Positions 46,936 to 54,602 of a stretch of 64,000 bases of DNA are shown here, piece after piece (the first letter of the stretch is position 1; the number at the start of each line of letters is the position of its first letter). The stretch is from Thermohalobaculum sp963721105 (GTDB taxonomy: Bacteria; Pseudomonadota; Alphaproteobacteria; Rhodobacterales; Rhodobacteraceae). The notes beneath the pieces are model-generated. The model ran no database searches. It was not told the origin of the DNA and worked only from the letters and a program-made list of their open reading frames with translations. The translations under genes and the position numbers were made by a program. The stretch covers positions 1-64,000 of the forward strand of contig CAVRHY010000003.1 of NCBI GenBank assembly GCA_963721105.1. Direction: 5' to 3'.

Positions 46936-48062
46936 TGCTCACCGACGAGCAGTTAATGATCCGGGACATGGCGCGCGACTACGCGCGCTCGCGGCTGGCG
47001 CCCACGGCGCGCGCGCGCGAGAAGGCGGGTGCCATCGAGCCCGAGATCGTCGGCGAGCTGGGCGAACTCGGCTTCCTCGGCATGACCATCGACCCGGACT
47101 GGGGCGGGGCGGGCGCGGACTATACCAGCTACGCGCTGGCGCTGATGGAGATCGCCGCGGGCGACGGGTCGGTCTCGACGATGGTCTCGGTGCACAACGC
47201 GCCGGTCTGCGCGGTGTTGGACAGGTTCGCCAGCGACGAGCAGAAGGCGCGCTGGCTGACGCCGCTGGCGTCGGGCGAGCGCATCGGGTCGTTCGCCCTG
47301 ACCGAGGCTCAGGCGGGATCGGACGCGGCCAACCTGAAGAGCCGTGCCGTCCGCTCGAACGAGGGCTACACGGTCAACGGCACAAAGCAGTTCATCTCGT
47401 CGGCGCGCATCGGCAGGACCACCGTCCTGTTCGCGATGACGGACCCTGAGAAGGGCAAGAAGGGGATGTCCTGCTTCGTCGTCGACAACGCGACGCCGGG
47501 GTTCTCGGTCGTGCGTGTCGAGGAGAAACTGGGGCAGAAGGCCAGCGACAGCTGCGCGCTGGCCTTCGAGGACATGAAGGTGCCCTTCGAGGATCGCATC
47601 GGCGAGGAGGGGCAGGGCTATTCCATCGCGCTCTCGTCGCTGGAATCGGGCCGCATCGGCATCGCGGCGCAGGCGACCGGGCTGGCGCAGGCGGCCTATG
47701 AGCGGGCGCTCGACTACGCAAAGGAGCGAACAGCCTTCGGCGAGCCGATCTTCCAGCTCCAGGCCGTCCAGTTCCGGCTGGCCGAGATGGCGACGGACCT
47801 GGAGGCCGCGCGCGCGCTGGTGTTGAACGCCGCCGCGATGAAGGACCGCGGCGATCCCTGCCTGAAGGAGGCGTGCATGGCCAAGCTGTTCTGCGCGCAG
47901 GCGGCCGAACGCATCACCTCCGAGGCGATCCAGGTGCTGGGCGGCTATGGCTACCTGGCCGACTACGAGGTGGAGCGGATGTACCGCGATCAGAAGGTCT
48001 GCCAGATCTATGAGGGCACCAACGACATCCAGAAACTGATCATCGCGCGGCAGATCAAATGA
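46935..48062 (+). CDS. Acyl-CoA dehydrogenase, short-chain type
   Basis: A 375-residue FAD enzyme introducing an alpha-beta double bond into an acyl-CoA. Motifs: FALTEAQAGSDAANLKS (FAD and substrate contact), the C-terminal catalytic glutamate in CQIYEGTNDIQKLIIARQ, and the FAD-binding LGGYGYLADYEVERMYRD. Length fits short- and branched-chain types such as butyryl- or isobutyryl-CoA dehydrogenase; specificity is not readable. The partial copy at 44753 shows that this is the second copy of a duplication. Confidence 0.92.
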   Translation: MLTDEQLMIRDMARDYARSRLAPTARAREKAGAIEPEIVGELGELGFLGMTIDPDWGGAGADYTSYALALMEIAAGDGSVSTMVSVHNAPVCAVLDRFASDEQKARWLTPLASGERIGSFALTEAQAGSDAANLKSRAVRSNEGYTVNGTKQFISSARIGRTTVLFAMTDPEKGKKGMSCFVVDNATPGFSVVRVEEKLGQKASDSCALAFEDMKVPFEDRIGEEGQGYSIALSSLESGRIGIAAQATGLAQAAYERALDYAKERTAFGEPIFQLQAVQFRLAEMATDLEAARALVLNAAAMKDRGDPCLKEACMAKLFCAQAAERITSEAIQVLGGYGYLADYEVERMYRDQKVCQIYEGTNDIQKLIIARQIK

Positions 48063-49163
48063 AAGTCACCATCGTCGGCGGTGGGATCGTCGGGCTGTCG
48101 ACGGCCTACTGGCTGACGAAGGCCGGCATCGGCGTGACGGTGATCGAGCAGGGGCCGATCCCGAATCCGGTGGCGGCCTCGGCCGATCATCACCGGATGA
48201 TCCGCTTCGCCTATGGCGACCGCGCCGGCTATGCCGCGCGGGTACCGCAGGCGTTCGCCGCCTGGCGCGCCGTCTGGGCCGACCTGCCGCGACCCGAGGG
48301 GCATTACTATGTCGAGACCGGCGTGCTGAGCGTCTCGACAGAGCAGGGCGACGGCGCCGATCTCTCGCGCAAGCACACTGGAGGCGCTCGGCCTCGCTTA
48401 CGAGTGGCTGGAGGGCGGGGCGCTGGCGAAGCGCCTGCCGTTCCTGGAGCCCGACGGCGTGCGATACGCGCTGCTGACCAAGGGCGGGGCGCTGATGGCG
48501 AACCGCATCCTGGTGGACTTGGCCGACTGGCTGCGCCGCAACGGCGCCTCGGTGCTGGAGCACGCGCCGGTGACCTCGGTCGACCCGGCCGCCGGCAAGG
48601 TGACGCTGGCCGACGGGCGCACGATCGCCTCGGACACAGTCGTCGTCGCGGCCGGGATCGAGACGGCGCGGCTGATGCCTGACCTGGCGGTGCCGCTGGA
48701 GCCGCGGCGCTCGGTGGTGGTCTATGCCGACCCGCCTGCCGAGCTGATCGCCGCCTATGCCGGCGCGCCCTGCTGGACTCAGCTTGGTGGCGGCAGCGAT
48801 CTCTGGGGCCTGGCCTCGGTCGAGGGGCTGCCGATGAAGCTGGGCAACGGCGCGCTGGGCCGGCCGGGCGACCCGGACGCGCCGGACGGACGGCGCATGG
48901 CGGCCGACGAGGTCGTGACGGTGCTGGACGCCTATCGCGGCCGTTTTCGCGGCATCGACCGGTTCCACGTCCGCTGGCACCAGGCGAACTGGTGGACGCT
49001 GGCGCCGGAGGCGCGCTTCCTACTGTGCCGGCAGGACCGGGCAGTGATCGTCTCGGCCTGCTCGGCCCACGGCTTCAAGTTCGGCGCGCTCAGCGGGCGC
49101 GACGTCGCCGGGGCGCTGACCGGGGCACAGTTCGAGGCGGTGGCCGAGCGGATGGCGGGGTAG
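48059..49163 (+). CDS. FAD-dependent oxidoreductase, sarcosine-oxidase-like (frameshifted)
   Basis: DAO-fold protein. FAD-binding GGGIVGLSTAYWL at residues 7-19 and the MSOX-type element ADHHRMIRFAYGDRAGYAARVPQAFAAW at 43-70, where MSOX has SSHGDTRIIRHAYGE. The C terminus ends SACSAHGFKFGALSGRDVA, the FAD-contact segment. One frame change lies near 48375; joined length is near 370 residues. The cysteine that binds FAD covalently in MSOX is replaced: the corresponding stretch reads ANWWTLAPEARFLL. Starts four bases inside the acyl-CoA dehydrogenase end. Predicted to oxidise a secondary or N-methyl amine; the substrate is unknown. Confidence 0.82.
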
Positions 49164-49387
49164 GGGGCCGACCGACCCCGGCGGGTCGCCGTTGGCGGCG
49201 GGACGGTACGCGACCAAGTCTCCCGCATGAGACCACGATCAAACGAATAAGTAAAAATAGAAATACAAAGGTTGAAACCTGGTGAATGGTCGGCGGCCGC
49301 TGTTAACGCGCAGAATGACGCTGCTGGCGTGCGCGCCTGCCGAGCGGCCGGCTCCTGGGCGGGGAGGTGAAACCGCGCCAGTGGGCG
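49164..49387. other. Convergent gap with AT-rich tract
   Basis: 224 bases between the oxidase stop and the livF stop. A 6-base hairpin (CGACCC at 49173-49178 with 49183-49188) lies just after the oxidase. Bases 49225-49285 are strikingly A-rich for this genome. No gene is supported. The tract could mark the edge of the accessory segment. Confidence 0.4.
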
Positions 49388-50210
49388 TCAGCTAAGCCAG
49401 CGCTTGCGACGGCGATATGAGCGGACGTCGCGGAAGGACTTGCGGCCGCTCTCGGACATGCCGAGGTAGAATTCCTTGACGTCGGAGTTCTCGCGCAGCT
49501 TGTCGGCTGGGCCGTCCATCACCACGCGACCTGACTCCAGGATGTAGCCGTAATGCGCGAAGCGGAGCGCGATGTTCGTGTTCTGCTCGGCAAGCAGAAA
49601 GGTCACCCCCTGCTCCTCGTTCAGTCGCTTGACGATGTCGAAGATCTGCTCGACGAGTTGCGGCGCCAGGCCCATGGAGGGCTCGTCCAGCAGGATCGTC
49701 TCGGGCTTGCTCATCAGGGCGCGTCCGATAGCGCACATCTGCTGCTCGCCGCCCGAGGTATAGCCCGCCTGCGAGCGTGCGCCGCTCCTTCAGCCGGGGG
49801 AAATAGGTGTAGACCATGTCGAGGTCCTTGCGGACCTCGGCGCCGCCGTCCTTGCGGGTGAAGGCGCCGGTCAGGAGGTTTTCTTCGATGGTCAGGTGCT
49901 CGAAGCAGTGACGCCCCTCCATCACCTGGATGACGCCCCGCGCCACCAGCGCCGAGGGGTTCAGCTCGGCGATCAACTCGCCGCGATATCGGATGGTGCC
50001 CTTGGTGACCTCGCCGCGCTCGGATTGCAGCAGGTTCGAGATCGCCTTGAGCGTCGTCGTCTTGCCGGCGCCGTTGCCACCCAGCAGCGCGGTGATGCCT
50101 CCCTTGGGCACGCCCAGGCTGACGCCTTTCAGCACCAGGATGACGGAGTTGTAGATGACCTCGACATTGCTGACTTCCAGCAGCGTTTCGGCATTCTGCG
50201 TGTCGAGCAT
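49388..50210 (-). CDS. livF: Branched-chain-type ABC transporter ATPase (frameshifted)
   Basis: One of the two motor subunits of a HAAT-type importer. Walker A is LLGGNGAGKTTTLKA, with the shortened start VSNVEVIYNSVILVLKGVSL. The signature falls at a frame change near 49773 (one extra G): joined it reads LAGGYTSGGEQQMCAIGRALMSKP, with Walker B ETILLDEPSMGLAP and H-loop LLAEQNTNIAL. Start ATG 50210; an ATG eight codons upstream is also possible. It is downstream of livK, separated by two hairpins. Confidence 0.9.
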
Positions 50211-50249
50211 CGGCGGCTCATCTCCAGACGGCATCACCCCCCACCCTGG

Positions 50250-50270
50250 CCCTCCCCCGGAGGGGGAGGG
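50250..50270. repeat. Perfect palindrome in the livK-livF gap
   Basis: CCCTCCCCC at 50250-50258 pairs with 50262-50270 over a three-base loop. It lies within a longer pyrimidine-rich run starting at 50237. This resembles the short dispersed palindromes seen in the intergenic spaces of many alphaproteobacteria, but no second copy is evident in this window. Confidence 0.5.
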
Positions 50271-50306
50271 GATGCCAGCGGCGGGGGCCGGCAACAGAGG
50301 TCGCGG

Positions 50307-50332
50307 CGGGCGGCGCCCGAAGGCGCCGCCCG
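50307..50332 (-). other. Stable UUCG hairpin after livK
   Basis: An 11-base perfect stem (50307-50317 with 50322-50332). On the transcribed minus strand the loop is TTCG closed by C-G, the exceptionally stable UUCG tetraloop. It lies nine bases after the livK stop and has no following T-tract, so it is more likely to stabilise livK mRNA than to terminate. Confidence 0.6.
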
Positions 50333-50340
50333 GGATCACG

Positions 50341-51630
50341 TCACGGGCATTCGCGCGGCGTGATGTTGTTCTCCTTGGCGTAGGCCGTGGAGTCCTCGAC
50401 GATCAGCGGATCGACGACGTCGCGGTCGGCCGCGATGAAGTCGGTGACCAGCTTCCACTCCTTGGCCCCGGCATCCCATTGCTGGATAGCGCCCAGGCCC
50501 GGCGCACCGTGGTTCTCGCAGCTGATCTTCACCGCCGGCGCAAAGTCCGGCAGCCCCAGCTCGGCCCAGCGGTCGGCGCTGATCTCCAGCGCCTCCATGC
50601 CGTCGCGCATCTGCTCGGGCGTGATGTCCTTGTTGCCGGACAGTTCCTGCGCCTTGCGGATCGCCTCGGTCGTGGCGATCGCCGCCCACAGCCCGCGGTT
50701 ATACAGCACCTCGCCGTGATGGCTGCCATCGCCGGCCGACTTGCCCGCGTCATAGACGAACTTCTTCAGGTCGTCGTAGAGCGGGAAGTTCATGCCCGGA
50801 TTGTGCCAGGTCGCCGCCTTGTAGCCGTTCGCCCCGGCACCCGCCGGGATCACGTCCGGCTCGGCGCCCGACCACCAGACACCGATGAAGTGATCCATCG
50901 GGAAGCGGATGTTCGAGGCCTCCTGCACGGCGACCTGGTTCATCACGCCCCAGCCCCACATCACGACATAGTCGGGCTTGTCGCGCCGGATCTGCAGCCA
51001 CTGCGACTTCTGCTCCTGGCCCGGATGGTCGACCGGGATCGCGGTGAACTCGAAGCCGTGCTTCTTCGACAGCTCTTCCAGCGTCCGGATCGGCTCCTTG
51101 CCATAGGCCGAATTGTGGTAGAGCAGCGTGATCTTCTTGCCCTTCAGGTCGCCGCCCTCCTGGTCGAGGATGTGCTTGACCATGATCGAGGCGACGTCCC
51201 AGTAGGTGCCCGGGTAGTTGAAAATCCACGGGAACACCTTGCCGTTGGCGGCCGAGGTGCGGCCGTAGCCGACCGAGTGCACCGGGATGTGGTCGGCGGT
51301 CGCCTTGGGGATGAGCTGGTAGGTGATGCCCGTCGACTGCGGGATGAACACGAGCGCGCCGTCGCCCTTGAGCGACTCGTAGCACTCGACGCCCTTCTCG
51401 GTGTTGTAGGCCGTCTCGCACTCGCGCTGGTCGATCTTGACGCCGCCGACGCCGCCGTCGCGCTCGTTCAGCAGCGTCAGGTAGTCGGAGTAGCCGTCGG
51501 CATAGGGGATGCCGTTCGGCGCGTAGGGCCCCGTCCGGTAGTTCAGCTCGGGTATGACCAGATCGGCCATCGCCGGAGCCGCGAGCAGCGTGCCCGCAAG
51601 CGCCAGCGCCGTGAGTTTCGCGAAGTTCAT
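50341..51630 (-). CDS. Branched-chain-type ABC substrate-binding protein
   Basis: A 429-residue periplasmic protein. Signal peptide MNFAKLTALALAGTLLAAPAMA, cleaved before DLVIPELNYRTGPYAPNG. The fold type is Peripla_BP_6 (ITLLYHNSAYGKEPIRTLEELSKKHGFEFTAI). The length and the YRTGPYAPNGIP start fit the subgroup found next to an acyl-CoA ligase gene, often assigned to aromatic or other carboxylic acids rather than amino acids. Two cysteines (ECETAYNTEKGVECYES) may form a disulfide. Confidence 0.9.
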   Translation of the reverse strand: MNFAKLTALALAGTLLAAPAMADLVIPELNYRTGPYAPNGIPYADGYSDYLTLLNERDGGVGGVKIDQRECETAYNTEKGVECYESLKGDGALVFIPQSTGITYQLIPKATADHIPVHSVGYGRTSAANGKVFPWIFNYPGTYWDVASIMVKHILDQEGGDLKGKKITLLYHNSAYGKEPIRTLEELSKKHGFEFTAIPVDHPGQEQKSQWLQIRRDKPDYVVMWGWGVMNQVAVQEASNIRFPMDHFIGVWWSGAEPDVIPAGAGANGYKAATWHNPGMNFPLYDDLKKFVYDAGKSAGDGSHHGEVLYNRGLWAAIATTEAIRKAQELSGNKDITPEQMRDGMEALEISADRWAELGLPDFAPAVKISCENHGAPGLGAIQQWDAGAKEWKLVTDFIAADRDVVDPLIVEDSTAYAKENNITPRECP

Positions 51631-51678
51631 GTGGTTCCTCCCAATTGTCCCGTTTTCCCCGGGGTTGACGTGCCGATC

Positions 51679-52755
51679 CTAGTACGGGAACGGCCACGAG
51701 CGAAGCTTCTCCTTCGCGGTGCGCCAGAGCTGCGCCAGTCCGTGCGGCTCGAGGATCAGGAAGAAGATGATCAGAGCGCCGACGATGATCAGCTCGAAAT
51801 GCGCCGCCAGGTCGGTGGGCCAGCCCAGCATGTTGACCATCAGCATCTTGAGCACGACCGGCAGCAGCGAGATGAAGGCAGCGCCGACGAACGAGCCGAA
51901 GAGCGAGCCCAGCCCGCCGATGATGATCATGAAGAGCACGCGGAAGGACTGGTTGATGCCGAAGGCCTCGGTCACCTCGACGGCGCCGAACCAGACCGAG
52001 AAGTAGAGCGCCCCGGCGATGCCGATGAAGAAGGACGAGACCGCGAACGAGGTCAGCTTGGCCTTCAGCGGATTCACGCCGATGATTTCGGCGGCGATGT
52101 CCATGTCGCGGATCGCCATCCAGGCGCGCCCGACGCGGCCGCGCGTCAGGTTGCGCGCCATCCAGGCCAGCGCCACGACAAAGCAGAGAACGAAGAGATA
52201 CTGCGCCTGGGGCGAGGCGCGCGGGCCGGTGATCTGAAAGCCGAAGATGTCGCTGGGGATGACGCTGATCTGGCCGGAGGCCGAGTAGTTGTAGAACCAC
52301 GGCACCTTGTTGAAGAGCCAGACCAGGAAGAACTGCGCCGCCAGCGTCGCGACGGCGAGATAGAAGCCCTTGATGCGGAGCGAGGGCAGGCCGAAAAGCA
52401 CGCCGACCGCGGCGGTGACGACGCCCGAGAGGATGATGCAGAAGATGATGTTCAGCTCGTCAAAGCCGGTCATCAGCTTGTAGCAGGCATAGGCGCCCAC
52501 CGCCATGAAGCCGCCGGTGCCGAGCGAGACCAGCCCGGTGAAGCCCGTCAGGATGTTCAGCCCCAGCGCCGCGATCGAGTAGATCAGGAACGGCAGCATG
52601 ATCGACTTGGAGTAATAGTCGTTGATCACGAACGGGATGACCAGGAAGGCTATCGCCAGCACCGCCCAGTAGCGCCAGCGGTCGAAGGCGATCGGAAACG
52701 TCGCGCTGTCGGCGCGGTAGCTGGTCTTGAAGTCGCCTGCCTCGCGGTAGAGCAT
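51679..52755 (-). CDS. livM: Branched-chain-type ABC permease
   Basis: A 358-residue permease with about nine helices and the cytoplasmic EAA-like loop RVGRAWMAIRDMDIAAEIIGVNPLKAKL. The segment NILTGFTGLVSLGTGGFMAVGAYA is the LivM signature. Start ATG 52755 shares one base with the livH stop. The protein is intact. Between it and livK are 48 bases with the livK ribosome site GGAGGAACC. Confidence 0.92.
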   Translation of the reverse strand: MLYREAGDFKTSYRADSATFPIAFDRWRYWAVLAIAFLVIPFVINDYYSKSIMLPFLIYSIAALGLNILTGFTGLVSLGTGGFMAVGAYACYKLMTGFDELNIIFCIILSGVVTAAVGVLFGLPSLRIKGFYLAVATLAAQFFLVWLFNKVPWFYNYSASGQISVIPSDIFGFQITGPRASPQAQYLFVLCFVVALAWMARNLTRGRVGRAWMAIRDMDIAAEIIGVNPLKAKLTSFAVSSFFIGIAGALYFSVWFGAVEVTEAFGINQSFRVLFMIIIGGLGSLFGSFVGAAFISLLPVVLKMLMVNMLGWPTDLAAHFELIIVGALIIFFLILEPHGLAQLWRTAKEKLRSWPFPY

Positions 52756-53740
52756 CAGACCCTCTCGATCAGCTTCTCGCCGAACAGGCCCTGCGGCCTG
52801 AAGACGAGGAAGAGCAGCGCCAGCATGTAGGCGAACCAGTTCTCGGTGGCGCCGCCGATCAGCGGGCCGATCTCGTACTCGAACAGCTTCTCGCCCACGC
52901 CGATGATCAGCCCGCCGACGATGGCGCCGGGGATCGAGGTGAAGCCGCCCAGCATCAGCACCGGCAGCGCCTTGAGCGCGATCAGGACTGAGCGAGAACT
53001 GCACGCCCGACTTCGAGCCCCAGACGATGCCGGCGACCAGCGCCACCATGCCGGCGATCGACCAGACGATGACCCAGATGGCGCGGAGCGAGATGCCGAC
53101 CGAGCAGCGCCGCCTGGTGGTCGTCGGCCACGGCGCGGAGCGCCCGGCCGACGCGCGTGTACTGGCTGAAGATCATCAGCCCGATCACGAGCAGCGCCGC
53201 CACGATTGTCGCCGTGACATCCAGCTTGTCGATGTACATGCCGTAGCCGAAGGCGTTGAAGGTCGCCTCGTCCAGTGTCTCGACGATGCCCTGCTGGATG
53301 CCGACGTCCAGCGTCTTGATCTGCGAGGTCCACATCAGGTCACCGAAGCCCTCCATGAAGAAGGCAAGCCCGATGGTGGCCATGAACAGGATGATCGGCT
53401 CCTGGTTGACGAGATGGCGCAGGATCAGCCGCTCGACCAGCCAAGCGAAGAGCACCATGATCGCGATCGTCAGGATGATGGCGAGGACCGAGGGCATGGT
53501 CCAGCCGAAATGGTCGACCTCGTGCCCGGTGATGGCGCGGATCAGGTGCGGAAACGGCACCTGCCCGGTCTGCAGGCCGACCAGCGTCATCGCCGCGAAC
53601 AGCGCCATGACGCCCTGCGCGTAGTTGAAGACGCCGGACGCCTTGAAGATCAGCACGAAGCCGAGCGCCACCAGCGAGTAGAGGATGCCGGCCATCAGGC
53701 CGTTCAGCGTGACCTCGAGGAGGATCAGGACCTCAGTCAT
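52755..53740 (-). CDS. livH: Branched-chain-type ABC permease (frameshifted)
   Basis: First permease. The N terminus (MTEVLILLEVTLNGLMAGILYSLVALGFVLIFKASGVFNYAQG) is the LivH signature. The EAA-like loop is YTRVGRALRAVADDHQAA. Two frame changes are needed, near 53105 and near 52990; between them the text reads GMVALVAGIVWGSKSGVQFSL, and after them ALPVLMLGGFTSIPGAIVGG to the end at GLFGEKLIERV. Joined, it is about 328 residues and normal. Its ATG at 53740 overlaps the livG stop by eight bases. Confidence 0.9.
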
Positions 53741-54592
53741 GAGCCACCCCGAGATAGGCGTCGATGACCGCCTGGTTGCCGCGCACCTCGTCCGGCGTGC
53801 CGTCGCCGATCTTCTGGCCGTAGTCGAGCACGACGACGCGGTCGGCCAGGTCCATGACGACTCCCATGTCGTGTTCGATCAGCGCGATGGTCGTGCCGAA
53901 CTCGTCGTTCACGTCCAGGATGAAGCGGCACATGTCCTCCTTCTCCTCGACGTTCATGCCGGCCATCGGCTCGTCGAGCAGCAGGAGCTTCGGCTCGGCG
54001 GCCAGCGCGCGGCCGAGCTCGACGCGCTTTTGCAGGCCGTAGGGCAGGCGGCCGACCGGGGTCTTGCGGATCGCCTGGATCTCGAGGAAGTCGATGATCT
54101 TCTCGGCGAACGCCCGGTGCTCGATCTCCTCGCGCTCGGCCGGGCCCCACCAGAGCGCGTGCCAGGCCATCGCTGCGCCGCATGTGGATCAGCCGGCCGG
54201 TCATGATGTTGTCGAGCGTCGTCATGCCCGCGGAACAGCGCGATGTTCTGGAAGGTGCGCGCGATGCCCTGACGCGCGATGTCGTGCGGATTGAGGCTGC
54301 CGCGCTTCTCGCCGCGGAAGAAGATCTCGCCCTCCTGAGGGTGATAGAAGCCGTTGATGACGTTCAGCATCGACGACTTGCCGGCGCCGTTCGGGCCGAT
54401 GATGGCGCGGATCTCGCCCTCGCGGATGTCGAAGCTGACACCCTTGAGCGCGGTGACGCCGCCGAAACGCAGCGTGATGTCGCGGATGTCCATCATCACG
54501 CCGCCGATGCGGCGCGGCGAGACGCCGTGCGCCTCCTCCTTCGCGACATATTCGGCGTCGGTCGCGGCTGCCTCGGCAACCTGGTGGCTCAT
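53733..54592 (-). CDS. livG: Branched-chain-type ABC transporter ATPase (frameshifted)
   Basis: First motor subunit. Walker A is GPNGAGKSSMLNVINGFYHP; Q-loop GIARTFQNIALF. Two small frame changes, near 54228 and near 54178, flank MTTLDNIMTGRLIHMRRS. Signature LPYGLQKRVELGRALAAEPKLLLLDEPMAGMN then ALIEHDMGVVMDLADRV. It carries an Ala-rich leader of about 30 residues before MMDIRDITLRFGG. Start ATG 54592 follows GAGGAGGGGCGC. Ten bases downstream of the ligase gene. Confidence 0.9.
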
Positions 54593-54602
54593 GCGCCCCT
54601 CC

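Noticed and set aside
50155..52830. An 891-codon frame antisense to the livK and livM genes
   Set aside because: Shadow of the opposite strand; no motif, start site or ribosome site, while livK and livM are intact on the other strand.
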